From positions 1-19,482 of the forward strand of contig CAYFGZ010000061.1 in the NCBI GenBank assembly GCA_964342575.1: a stretch of DNA of 19,482 bases, read 5' to 3'. The DNA comes from GCA-002701455 sp964342575. GTDB lineage: Bacteria > Pseudomonadota > Alphaproteobacteria > Thalassobaculales > Thalassobaculaceae. Each line of letters begins with the position of its first letter. The stretch's first letter is position 1. The notes beneath the pieces are model-generated. The model was given only the letters and a program-made list of their open reading frames with translations. It was not told the origin of the DNA and did no database searches. This document shows, piece by piece, positions 1 to 7,210 of the stretch. The position numbers were made by a program, and so were the translations under genes.

Positions 1-314
1 GCCAGTTCTCTGCCATAACTGATTATCAAATGTGGATATTTTTCTTGGTAAGTGGTTAATACGGACGGAATGTCATTTTTTGCGTGTGTTGCAGCAAATA
101 GCATTCCCGGTATTGCCACTATGTGTTCCACACCCGAGTTCCGGAGGGCATTTAGTCCCATATGTATGTTGGGAGCCGAGTATTCTAAAAAACCGTATTC
201 TATTGGTATATCAGCAAAACGTTTTTTTAGAGCAATCGCTAGTAGTCCAAACTCCTTTTCCGCACTTTTTGATCGACTGCCATGACCGCAAATCATTATA
301 CCTAGCTTCTGCAT
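1..314 (-). CDS. cbiX: CbiX-type sirohydrochlorin chelatase, N-terminal part (runs off the left edge)
   Basis: CbiX-family enzymes insert Co2+ (cobalamin route) or Fe2+ (siroheme route) into sirohydrochlorin in the cytoplasm. About 104 codons are present, from an ATG at 314 to the window edge with no stop. The start of the protein carries GHGSR at residues 10-14, including the first conserved His (H11). Around residues 77-83 the protein reads HAKNDIP, the second conserved His motif (H77). These two His motifs define CbiX-type class II chelatases. A good Shine-Dalgarno (AGGAAAG on the minus strand) sits just before the ATG, which supports this start. Only about 300 bases are visible, so the C-terminal domain cannot be judged. 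I cannot tell cobalt from iron specificity; neighbouring cob genes beyond the left edge would favour cobalt. Confidence 0.85.
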   Translation of the reverse strand, partial: MQKLGIMICGHGSRSKSAEKEFGLLAIALKKRFADIPIEYGFLEYSAPNIHMGLNALRNSGVEHIVAIPGMLFAATHAKNDIPSVLTTYQEKYPHLIISYGREL

Positions 315-334
315 GTTACTTTCCTATCTGTCCC

Positions 335-388
335 GCCTTTTTCTATCGTATATTAAGTTCTATACCTCTTATCTGTATAGAAAAAGGC
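335..388. repeat. 12-bp perfect inverted repeat in the cbiX leader
   Basis: The arms GCCTTTTTCTAT (335-346) and ATAGAAAAAGGC (377-388) are perfectly complementary, separated by 30 nt. Inside the loop, GTATA (348-352) can pair with TATAC (361-365), giving a nested stem. On the minus strand the structure lies 21 nt before the cbiX start codon, immediately upstream of the Shine-Dalgarno. It could be a 5' leader hairpin controlling cbiX, a transcript-end structure or a protein-binding site. No B12 riboswitch consensus is visible. Confidence 0.6.
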
Positions 389-407
389 TCAAATTTTTTA
401 TAATAAA

Positions 408-431
408 TAGTTAACAAAATTATTTTAACTA
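408..431. promoter_or_regulatory. AT-rich dyad between cbiX and the hydroxy-acid dehydrogenase
   Basis: TAGTTAA (408-414) and TTAACTA (425-431) form a perfect 7-bp inverted repeat with a 10-nt spacer, in the gap between two divergent genes. This fits a dimeric regulator site. The base composition is so AT-rich that chance is a real alternative. Confidence 0.3.
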
Positions 432-559
432 AAATTTTTGAAACAGAAAGAATTTCAGGTTTTCGTTTCACCAAAAAATCACCTTGGGATTGAATAATAT
501 TCATTCTTTCGATAATAACTAATGCGATTATGGGTATTATATTTTTCTGGGTTCATCTC

Positions 560-1705
560 ATGCGATTACAAGATTGCCACAGCTTTAAGGATTTCAGAAG
601 ACTTGCTGAAAAGCGTCTTCCAAGCCCAATTTTCAACTATATTGACGGCGCAGCAGACGACGAAAAGACATACCAAAGAAACACAAAAAGTTTTGATGAT
701 TGTGACTTGGTCCCAAATATTCTGCAGGGCACTGACGAAATTGACATGTCAGTACAAGTTCTTGGGCAGAAGCTCGAACTCCCTATTTATTGTTCTCCGA
801 CAGCTCTGCAACGATTGTTTCATCACCAGGGAGAAAATGCAGTCGCTGGGGCTGCAGAAAAATATGGGACTATGTTTGGAGTTTCCTCTCTTGGGACAGT
901 GAGCCTTTCGGAAATCAGAAGAAAATATAACACGCCACAATGCTACCAATTCTACTTTCACAAAGATCGTGGGCTAAATAAAGCTATGTTAGAAAGTGCC
1001 AAAGAGGCTGGGGTGGAAGTCATGATGTTGACAGTTGATACTATTACGGGTGGTAACAGAGAACGCGATCTGCGGACGGGTTTTTCTATTCCTTTCCGTC
1101 TGAGTTTAGCGGGGATGTTACAATTCGCAATTAAGCCTAAGTGGGGGATAGAGTATCTTACCCATCCGAAGTTTTCCTTACCCCAATTAGATGATTTTGT
1201 AGATATGTCGGGAGGAGCACTGTCTATTGGTAGTTACTTCACGGAAATGCTCGATCCAACCATGAATTGGAAGGATGTTGAGGAAATGGTCAAGTTTTGG
1301 GACGGTCAATTCTGCCTCAAGGGCGTGATGAGTGTAGAAGATGCAAAAAGGGCAATCGATATTGGTTGCACAGGAATTGTTATTTCTAACCATGGGGGAC
1401 GCCAGTTAGATGGTTCTAGGGCCCCATTTGATCAATTGGCGGAAATAGTTGATGCCGTAGGGGACAAAATAGACGTTATTATGGATAGTGGGGTGCAGAG
1501 AGGGTCGCACGTTTTAAAAGCACTCTCTTTGGGGGCTAAAGCGGTCGGAGGTGGCCGTTTTTATTTATATGCTCTGGCGGCCGCGGGCCAAGCAGGTGTT
1601 GAAAAAGCTCTGTTTTTAATGAAGTCGGAAATTGAGCGAGATATGCGTCTAATGGGTGTAAAGTCTATCAACGAACTATCTCGGGAAAATCTGAGGTTCA
1701 GATAG
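560..1705 (+). CDS. lldD: FMN-dependent alpha-hydroxy-acid dehydrogenase, L-lactate dehydrogenase-like
   Basis: This family oxidises an L-2-hydroxy acid such as L-lactate to the 2-oxo acid using FMN, passing electrons to oxygen or the quinone pool. The protein is a full-length TIM-barrel flavoprotein. It has the family N-terminus (FNYIDGAADDE, about residues 24-34), the PTALQRLFHH segment, and the catalytic ISNHGGRQ motif with His near residue 278 and Arg near 281. It ends with the FMN-phosphate region (DSGVQRG, then GGGR). I chose the ATG at 560 (381 aa) because homologues start close to this point. An in-frame ATG at 530 would add ten hydrophobic residues and neither start has a clear ribosome binding site. 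The usual Arg in the DGGVR motif is Gln here; I believe a subgroup of the family shares this. The exporter downstream starts 10 nt after the stop, suggesting co-transcription. The substrate is uncertain. Confidence 0.88.
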   Translation: MRLQDCHSFKDFRRLAEKRLPSPIFNYIDGAADDEKTYQRNTKSFDDCDLVPNILQGTDEIDMSVQVLGQKLELPIYCSPTALQRLFHHQGENAVAGAAEKYGTMFGVSSLGTVSLSEIRRKYNTPQCYQFYFHKDRGLNKAMLESAKEAGVEVMMLTVDTITGGNRERDLRTGFSIPFRLSLAGMLQFAIKPKWGIEYLTHPKFSLPQLDDFVDMSGGALSIGSYFTEMLDPTMNWKDVEEMVKFWDGQFCLKGVMSVEDAKRAIDIGCTGIVISNHGGRQLDGSRAPFDQLAEIVDAVGDKIDVIMDSGVQRGSHVLKALSLGAKAVGGGRFYLYALAAAGQAGVEKALFLMKSEIERDMRLMGVKSINELSRENLRFR

Positions 1706-1715
1706 TACAAGTATT

Positions 1716-2336
1716 GTGTTAGCTGCTGGCTCTACAGGTTTAATCCTAGGGTTTTCGCTAATTATAGCTATTGGAGCCCAAAATGCTTTTGTACTTCGAC
1801 AGGGATTACTCGGAAAACATACTTTTTCAGTAGCATTATTTTGCGCGATATCTGATGCATTTTTGATAGCAGTGGGAATAAATGGTTTCTCTTTGCTGAT
1901 CGAAGAGTTAGTACGAGAGCACGCCAATTTGTTGTTTGGTGTAGCCGCTTTATGGTTAACGTTTTATGGTTTCCTTCGTTTACGAGACGCATACCGTGGT
2001 AGCACAATCAATTTTTTTAATGAAAAGAAACGAGCTAGCTATGTATCTACTTTGGGGACAGCATTTATATTAACGTTTGCTAATCCTCATGTGTACCTTG
2101 ATACCGTTATTTTGATAGGAACCGTTTCATTAAAATTCGAATCAACGCAAAAAATAGCGTTTGGTATTGGAGCAGCATCGGCAAGTTTTTTATTTTTTTT
2201 TACACTCGCATACTCTGCGAAAATTGTAGCCCCCAAGTTGCAATCATCAAGAGTCTGGAGATTACTTGACCTTTTTATTGGGCTAATTATGTTTTCTATT
2301 GCTATTGGGATGGCGCAAGCTGGGCACTGGTTATGA
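1716..2336 (+). CDS. LysE/ArgO-family amino-acid exporter
   Basis: This is an inner-membrane exporter of basic amino acids (lysine or arginine) by family membership. It has 206 residues, mostly hydrophobic, consistent with the usual five to six helices. It carries the N-terminal motif GAQNAFVLRQGL (about residues 20-31) and the central NPHVYLDT motif (about residues 123-130), both hallmarks of LysE/ArgO rather than RhtB. Translation probably starts at the GTG at 1716, 10 nt after the dehydrogenase stop, so the two genes are likely co-transcribed. No LysR-type regulator lies next to it, unlike many lysE/argO genes. LysE versus ArgO specificity cannot be decided from the sequence. Confidence 0.87.
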   Translation: MLAAGSTGLILGFSLIIAIGAQNAFVLRQGLLGKHTFSVALFCAISDAFLIAVGINGFSLLIEELVREHANLLFGVAALWLTFYGFLRLRDAYRGSTINFFNEKKRASYVSTLGTAFILTFANPHVYLDTVILIGTVSLKFESTQKIAFGIGAASASFLFFFTLAYSAKIVAPKLQSSRVWRLLDLFIGLIMFSIAIGMAQAGHWL

Positions 2337-2360
2337 CAAGTGGACGCTATTTTAAATCTG

Positions 2361-2382
2361 GTTGAATTAGAAACGTTTCAAC
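2361..2382. terminator. Weak hairpin at a convergent gene junction
   Basis: GTTGAA (2361-2366) and TTCAAC (2377-2382) form a 6-bp stem between the convergent exporter and GST genes, overlapping the GST stop codon. There is no long T-run, so a bidirectional terminator role is only a possibility. Confidence 0.25.
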
Positions 2383-3040
2383 AGTGGAGACCAAAAATTA
2401 TTTTTTCGCTCCCTGGTTGCCACTTAGGATATTTTTTCATTACTCTTTGAAAACACTCCCAATTCAAAAATCTTTCCAACCATGCGGAGGTTTTTTTTAT
2501 TTCGGGTAAATTATCGAACCATGAAGGATCTGTCGCGCGATACTGCCGAATGAAGGGAAGAATAGCCCAATCGACGAAGCCTGAATTTTGTCCTGACAAC
2601 CATTTAGTTTCAAGACGCTTATCGATTTTCATTAAGACCGATAGCGCTTCATTGCGATGCTCTATTGCATCAATATTTTTATATCGGCTAGCGTACTTGT
2701 ATCTATCTAGGTGATACTTAAAGGTGGAGTCAATTTCTTCGATCAAATCATAGTGCTTTAGTGTTTGTAGGCTCGGGGTAGCTTTAGTTTGAGATGCAGC
2801 CCACATCATAATATCAAGGCTTTCATCGATGACTGCACCGTTGGGAAGCCACAAAACAGGTACGGTGCCTTTTGGCGACAGTTTGATCATGTGAGCCGGT
2901 TTGTCCCGCAGTACAACTTCTCGCAGTTCAATAAATTTGTTACTTTGATCTATTGCAAGCCGTGCTCTCATAGCGTATGGGCAACGGCGAAAACTATACA
3001 TGACAGGTTCCTGTCTCTCTTTTGTAGCATTTTTAATCAT
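2378..3040 (-). CDS. Glutathione S-transferase family protein
   Basis: This is a GST-fold protein of 220 residues. The N-terminal thioredoxin-like domain has a glutaredoxin-like SFRRCPYAMRAR segment with a candidate catalytic Cys at residue 20. It also has the cis-Pro region GTVPVLWLP and the glutathione-binding DESLDIM motif (Glu-Ser). The C-terminal domain is helical (VDWAILPFIRQ). The CPYA motif suggests a thiol transferase or disulfide reductase rather than a detoxifying transferase. The start lies 2 nt after the trhO stop (TAATTATG), so translation is probably coupled to trhO. The substrate is unknown. Confidence 0.85.
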   Translation of the reverse strand: MIKNATKERQEPVMYSFRRCPYAMRARLAIDQSNKFIELREVVLRDKPAHMIKLSPKGTVPVLWLPNGAVIDESLDIMMWAASQTKATPSLQTLKHYDLIEEIDSTFKYHLDRYKYASRYKNIDAIEHRNEALSVLMKIDKRLETKWLSGQNSGFVDWAILPFIRQYRATDPSWFDNLPEIKKTSAWLERFLNWECFQRVMKKYPKWQPGSEKIIFGLHC

Positions 3041-3042
3041 AA

Positions 3043-4014
3043 TTATTTAAACCTTGATCCAAGATGCTGTTGACCCCTGATCTTAGCTAGTTCCATCTGT
3101 TTTTGTCGGTCTCTGAAGCGACGTTTTTGATTAGACGTATGTTTCTCGGCGCACTTGGGGCAACTGATTCCAGGAAGATATTGTTTTGATTTTATATCAT
3201 TCTCGGATAAAGGCATGCGACAGGCATGGCACATCTGATAATTACCAGGAATTAAATCTTGTTGGACGGATACTCTTTGATCAAAAACAAAACATTCACC
3301 ATTCCAGAGGCTCTCAGATTTTGGAACTTCTTCAAGGTATTTTAATATTCCCCCTTCAAGGTGATAAACTTCCCTGTAACCCAGTTGTTTCATATAAGAG
3401 GTAGCTTTCTCGCAACGTATGCCCCCGGTGCAAAACATTGCTATCTTTGAGAACTTGTTGGTATTAGGCATTTTTTCTAGGGTTGACCTTACCCATGTAG
3501 GGAATTCTCTGAAAGATGTAGTATGCGGATTTAAGGCGTTTTTAAAACTTCCAATTTCAACTTCATAATCGTTACGTGTGTCTACAAGTATTGTGCCGGG
3601 GGCCTCGATAAGATTATTCCAGTCGTTGGGTTTTACATAAATTCCAACACTACTGCCTGGAGCAATTTTCGATTGGCCCATCGTCACTATTTCTTTTTTT
3701 AATCGAATTTTTAAACGGTGAAAGGGTAAGTAAGGAGACGTGCTGTATTTTACGTTTAGGTCATAGAATCTAGGCTGTCTTTGAAGCCAGCTGAAAATTA
3801 AATGTATTTCTTTAGAAGCACCCGCAATTGTTCCATTTATTCCTTCCGGAGCTAATAAGATGGTTCCCAATACTCCAGAATTTGAGCACAGGTCGTGCAG
3901 GCGTTTTCTAAGTAAATCCTGGCGTTGTAATGAAATAAATTTATAAAAAGTTGCTACCAGAAAGTCGGAATTATCAATTGTTGATGCGGTATTGTTTGAA
4001 ACGTGAATATTCAT
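3043..4014 (-). CDS. trhO: tRNA uridine(34) hydroxylase, rhodanese-like
   Basis: TrhO (formerly YceA) hydroxylates U34 of certain tRNAs to 5-hydroxyuridine, the oxygen-dependent first step towards cmo5U/mcmo5U wobble modification. The 323-residue protein has the family N-terminal domain (LLAPEGINGTIAG, about residues 53-65). A rhodanese domain follows, with the active-site loop CTGGIRC (residues 195-201, catalytic Cys195). The C-terminal segment is Cys-rich (CHAC at 262-265, then CPKC), likely metal-binding. A good Shine-Dalgarno (AAAAAGG on minus) precedes the ATG at 4014. It is the first gene of a two-gene unit with the GST gene. Confidence 0.93.
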   Translation of the reverse strand: MNIHVSNNTASTIDNSDFLVATFYKFISLQRQDLLRKRLHDLCSNSGVLGTILLAPEGINGTIAGASKEIHLIFSWLQRQPRFYDLNVKYSTSPYLPFHRLKIRLKKEIVTMGQSKIAPGSSVGIYVKPNDWNNLIEAPGTILVDTRNDYEVEIGSFKNALNPHTTSFREFPTWVRSTLEKMPNTNKFSKIAMFCTGGIRCEKATSYMKQLGYREVYHLEGGILKYLEEVPKSESLWNGECFVFDQRVSVQQDLIPGNYQMCHACRMPLSENDIKSKQYLPGISCPKCAEKHTSNQKRRFRDRQKQMELAKIRGQQHLGSRFK

Positions 4015-4162
4015 TTCATACCTTTTTAAGTTTTATCGTATTACAAGGATATATTAGTTTTTCCATTCAAGAAATCTTTGCAGAGAAAAAAATAAGTATT
4101 TTGTAGTTTAACTTCTTTTAGATTGTCCATTTAACTTAGTTCTTGAGGTGAAAAGATTTAAT

Positions 4163-4567
4163 ATGCCAATACTTTATTCTGGTGGGTGTCAGTGTGGTGC
4201 GGTTCGATATATACTAACCCAAGAGCCCAAGAGACTTTATGCATGCCACTGTACAGAATGTCAGAGGCAGTCTGGAAGCGCCTTTGGTATGACGATGTTG
4301 ATTGACGAAGATAGCATCGAAGTTAGTGGATCGCTCAAAGAGTTTGCACGTATATCCGACAAGGGTAACGTTGTTAAATCATATTTTTGCCCTAAATGTG
4401 GCGTAAGAATTTATGGAGTTCCAGGTTATGTTAAAGAAGTGTTCTCGCTAAAGCCCGGCACATTAGATGATACGAGTTGGTTGAAGCCTACGGCGATGCT
4501 ATGGCTTAAAAGTTCACAAAAGTGGTTTAAGATTCCGAATCATATTGAAAAATTCGACGAACAATAG
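4163..4567 (+). CDS. GFA/CENP-V family zinc-binding protein
   Basis: This family is named after glutathione-dependent formaldehyde-activating enzyme, but most members have no proven reaction. The protein has about 134 residues. It carries all the expected zinc-site cysteines: GGCQCG near residues 7-12, CHCTEC at 28-33 and CPKC at 76-79. I preferred the ATG at 4163; the upstream GTG at 4148 lies within the GAGGTG that serves as Shine-Dalgarno, although the 12-nt spacing is long. The gene is transcribed away from trhO across a 150-nt gap and converges on the DUF3126 gene. A role in thiol or aldehyde handling next to a GST gene is conceivable but only inferred. Confidence 0.85.
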   Translation: MPILYSGGCQCGAVRYILTQEPKRLYACHCTECQRQSGSAFGMTMLIDEDSIEVSGSLKEFARISDKGNVVKSYFCPKCGVRIYGVPGYVKEVFSLKPGTLDDTSWLKPTAMLWLKSSQKWFKIPNHIEKFDEQ

Positions 4568-4611
4568 TCTATGGGTCACATAATTACGGTAGTCAAACAA
4601 AATTCTTGTTG

Positions 4612-4821
4612 TTACTCCAAATCGATCTCTAGGATCGACATATGAAAATCATATGAAATCTCTCCTTCGTCTTCATCTTTGAAAATTACTCCAATAAACT
4701 CGCCATCTAGCATTACTTCTGCCGAATCATCTTTATTCTCACGGGCTTCTATACTTAGCCTGGAATTTTCAAACTTTGTTCTTAGGTAACCTTCAACCTT
4801 GGATATTTCGGAATTATTCAT
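4612..4821 (-). CDS. DUF3126 family protein
   Basis: This 69-residue acidic protein matches DUF3126 as I recall it: an N-terminal helix (EISKVEGYLRTKF) followed by DDSAEVMLDGEFIGVIFKDED and a final LEIDLE. The family is small, of unknown function and largely restricted to Alphaproteobacteria, so it is a useful lineage marker. A clear Shine-Dalgarno (AGGAG on minus) precedes the ATG. It is probably monocistronic: the next gene on its strand is 190 nt downstream and its neighbour on the other strand converges. Confidence 0.85.
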   Translation of the reverse strand: MNNSEISKVEGYLRTKFENSRLSIEARENKDDSAEVMLDGEFIGVIFKDEDEGEISYDFHMSILEIDLE

Positions 4822-5007
4822 TAAAAACTCCTAATTATTGCTTTTCTTTGTCGGAAATGAAATAGCATGGAATACTTATAAAGTGATGTTGGTCAAGAGA
4901 AGAAATTTTATAACAAAAAATACATATTGCAGCCGTTCACGACGCTGAAAATATGGCTAGAAACCTATTTCTATTTTGTTTCGTCGATTTATCTCAAAAC
5001 GACGTCC

Positions 5008-5967
5008 CTAATTAGAGCCAACAACCTGTCTAGCTGCTTCAGCTATTTTATTCCTATCGGGAAAAACAGCGTCTTCAAGAGTTGGGCTGTACGGGATAGG
5101 GACTTGCAGTGCACAAACTCTTCTGATAGCAGATTTAAGGCATTTGAAAGTCCCTTCATCTTCGGTTACAAGAGCGGTTATTTCAGCTGACGCCCCACAA
5201 GTAGGTCCTGCTTCATCTGCTACCACTAGACGGCCGGTTTTTCTTACAGATTCTCTAATGGTTTCTGTATCCATCGGCACTAAAGATCGTGGGTCAATAA
5301 CTTCTGCAGAAATACCTTCTTTTTCCAGAATTTCCGCTGCTGCCAAGGATTCATGCACTAGCCAAGCTAGAGCGACGATTGTGACATCTTTGCCTTCCCG
5401 TTTTATATCCGCTATTCCCAAAGGTATGGTATATTCTTCTTCAGGCACTTGCCCAAGCATCGTTAACAAGCGAGTAGACTCGAAGGAGATTACAGGATTA
5501 TCGTCCCGGATCGCGGTTTTTAGTAAACCTTTAGCGTCATATGGCGTAGATGGTAGGATCATTTTAAGCCCAGCTAAGTTCATGAACATCGAATATGGAC
5601 TTTGGGAGTGCTGTGCAGCCATCCGAACCCCGCCGCCAACAGTCGCACGATATAACAGTGGAAATTTGGTTTGGCCACCAAACATGTAATGTATTTTCGA
5701 TGCTTGATTAACAATCTGGTCCATTGCTACGAAGGAAAAAGTTATCATTCTCCAATCGATTATAGGCCGGAACCCTGATCCAGCTGCTCCTATTCCCATG
5801 CCGGTTAAAGCCCCCTCGGCTATGGGAGTCCCTCTCACACGACTATCTCCAAATTTATCAACGAGCGGGACTGGAGCATCGGTTGATAAATGAAAAGTGT
5901 TGGGGTCGCGTTCCATCTCTTCAAGAAGAGCTTCCATTCCTGCGTCAGCGTAGCTAATCTCTCGCAT
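5008..5967 (-). CDS. 2-oxoacid (pyruvate/acetoin-type) dehydrogenase E1 component, beta subunit
   Basis: With the alpha subunit this forms a ThDP-dependent heterotetramer that decarboxylates a 2-oxo acid or cleaves acetoin. It has the transketolase pyrimidine-binding domain (TPIAE with Glu51, GAAGSGFRPI, AMDQIVNQ, GGQ) and the C-terminal domain (AEVIDPRSLVPMD). The start is the ATG at 5967 (319 aa): AGGAG sits about 8 nt upstream and overlaps the alpha-subunit stop. A GTG at 5976 overlaps that AGGAG and is unlikely. One feature is odd: the usual QHSQ...FxHxPGLK segment reads QHSQ (residues 119-122) and then FMNLAGLK. The conserved His is therefore Asn130 and the Pro is Ala. No E2 or E3 gene is in the window. 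Confidence 0.9.
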   Translation of the reverse strand: MREISYADAGMEALLEEMERDPNTFHLSTDAPVPLVDKFGDSRVRGTPIAEGALTGMGIGAAGSGFRPIIDWRMITFSFVAMDQIVNQASKIHYMFGGQTKFPLLYRATVGGGVRMAAQHSQSPYSMFMNLAGLKMILPSTPYDAKGLLKTAIRDDNPVISFESTRLLTMLGQVPEEEYTIPLGIADIKREGKDVTIVALAWLVHESLAAAEILEKEGISAEVIDPRSLVPMDTETIRESVRKTGRLVVADEAGPTCGASAEITALVTEDEGTFKCLKSAIRRVCALQVPIPYSPTLEDAVFPDRNKIAEAARQVVGSN

Positions 5968-5979
5968 GTTTAACACTCC

Positions 5980-6957
5980 TTACTCAGCAAATACGTCCTC
6001 TGTAGCCCGATCAGGTGACGGAAACGGACTGGCTTTTGCAAAATTAACGGATTCTTCAATTTCTTGGAGGATTTCATCATCTATCTTCTGCCATTCCTCA
6101 CTTGAAAGCTGCCCTTGTTGTTTTTGCAGATGGCGCACAAGTCGTTCTATTGGATCCTTTTGTATCCATCCATCTATTTCCGCTTGGGGTCTTATGTCTG
6201 GTTGTGTTGGGCGTTCAGTATGCCGTCTGTGTCTATACGTCTTGCATTCAATCAGTGTTGGGCCATCTCCAGCTCTTGCTCTGGAAACTGCTTCGTGGGC
6301 TGCCTCATAAACGGCAAAAATATCATTGCCATCCACTATTACTCCCGGCATGCCATAGCCTGCCGCTTTGCTTCCAATATCTTCGATCGAGAGTGCCGTT
6401 TTTGCGGAGGTATTCACTGCCCACAAATTATTTTCGCAAACATAAATCATTGGAAGTTTCCATGCCGCTGCGATATTTAGAGACTCGTGAAAAGGACCAG
6501 CACCAGAGGCACCATCACCAAAAAATGAAACAGCTACGCGACCCTTCCCTTCTAACTGCGCGGCAAGACCGGCCCCCGTTATGATCGAAATTCCGCCGGC
6601 TACAATACCATTTGCTCCCAGCATACCAATAGAGAAATCCGCTATATGCATTGAGCCGCCTTTCCCTTTACAGTATCCGGTTTCTCGACCATACAGTTCA
6701 GCCATCATACGGTTTAGGTCGGCACCTTTGGCAATACAATGACCATGTCCCCGGTGCGTACTGATAATCTGGTCATCTATATTAAGGGCGGAGCAAACCC
6801 CTACGGCAACTGCTTCTTCACCTATATAACAATGCACCGTGCCGTATATATCTCCAGCCACGTAGTCGTCTGACGCTCTTTCCTCAAAGCGTCGGATTTT
6901 TTGCATGATTTTAAGCATTTCGCGCTGTTTTTGTGGAGAAATGTCCATGTCTACCAT
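5980..6957 (-). CDS. 2-oxoacid (pyruvate/acetoin-type) dehydrogenase E1 component, alpha subunit
   Basis: This subunit binds the ThDP diphosphate and Mg2+. The 325 residues include the family N-terminal helix region (KIRRFEERA), HRGHGH near 68-73 and KGKGGSMHI near 98-105. The ThDP motif starts with GDGA at 147-150 and ends with ENN at 175-177. The phosphorylation-loop region, often GHSxxDPxxYR, reads RHTERPTQPDIR near 245-256, keeping a His (246) but otherwise unlike pyruvate dehydrogenase. The start is either the ATG at 6957 or one at 6948, with no strong Shine-Dalgarno. The beta-subunit ATG lies 12 nt after the stop, so this is a two-gene operon. Acetoin dehydrogenase AcoA/AcoB-like is the closest label I would give. 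The substrate is unknown. Confidence 0.9.
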   Translation of the reverse strand: MVDMDISPQKQREMLKIMQKIRRFEERASDDYVAGDIYGTVHCYIGEEAVAVGVCSALNIDDQIISTHRGHGHCIAKGADLNRMMAELYGRETGYCKGKGGSMHIADFSIGMLGANGIVAGGISIITGAGLAAQLEGKGRVAVSFFGDGASGAGPFHESLNIAAAWKLPMIYVCENNLWAVNTSAKTALSIEDIGSKAAGYGMPGVIVDGNDIFAVYEAAHEAVSRARAGDGPTLIECKTYRHRRHTERPTQPDIRPQAEIDGWIQKDPIERLVRHLQKQQGQLSSEEWQKIDDEILQEIEESVNFAKASPFPSPDRATEDVFAE

Positions 6958-7046
6958 CCAATCTCAAATGACTATTTTAATAGTGTACGCCAAAAATCGG
7001 AAGCTGAGTACTGATATCTATGTACTTTTATGGTTTCACATTTTTG

Positions 7047-7052
7047 ATTATA
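7047..7052 (-). promoter_or_regulatory. Candidate -10 box for the E1 operon
   Basis: On the minus strand the sequence is a perfect TATAAT, about 90 nt before the E1 alpha start. No convincing -35 element lies at 16-18 nt, which would suit an activator-dependent promoter. AT-rich DNA makes this match weak evidence by itself. Confidence 0.3.
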
Positions 7053-7084
7053 ATGTAAATATAGAAAATTAAATATGTGGCTGT

Positions 7085-7116
7085 ACAATTTAGTTGGAAA
7101 ATTGAATCTAAATTGT
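7085..7116. promoter_or_regulatory. 9-bp dyad upstream of the E1 operon, possible operator
   Basis: ACAATTTAG (7085-7093) and CTAAATTGT (7108-7116) are perfect inverted repeats with a 14-nt spacer. The arm centres are 23 nt apart, about two helical turns. The dyad lies 33-64 nt upstream of the candidate TATAAT of the E1 operon, where a dimeric activator would bind. It could instead act as a hairpin ending the upstream transcript. Confidence 0.4.
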
Positions 7117-7210
7117 GGCTGTTAGCAATCAAAATAATCGTAAGATTCCCAGAAAATCCAGTGTTTTTGGTTAAATTTGATCTGCCTATCGATAACCGAG
7201 TAGAAAGTTT

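Noticed and set aside
32..403. Open frames on the plus strand over the left edge
   Set aside because: The minus strand encodes a clear CbiX N-terminus with both His motifs and a good ribosome binding site; the plus frames have no recognisable content.
315..450. Cobalamin riboswitch upstream of cbiX
   Set aside because: The conserved B12-box bases were not found on either strand; only the inverted repeat is present.
522..902. Frame overlapping the start of the hydroxy-acid dehydrogenase
   Set aside because: It is another reading frame of the same DNA; the in-phase dehydrogenase motifs begin at once after the ATG at 560.
1486..1506. Gln in place of the FMN-phosphate Arg of the hydroxy-acid dehydrogenase as an inactivating change
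   Set aside because: I believe a subgroup of close homologues shares this VQRG form, and the catalytic His/Arg are present.
4584..4613. Small AACAA/TTGTT hairpin between the GFA and DUF3126 genes as a terminator
   Set aside because: Only a 5-bp AT-rich stem with no T-run; too weak to call.
5144..5689. 181-codon plus-strand frame
   Set aside because: It lies antisense within the well-supported E1 beta gene and is Ser/Pro-rich in the way of shadow frames.
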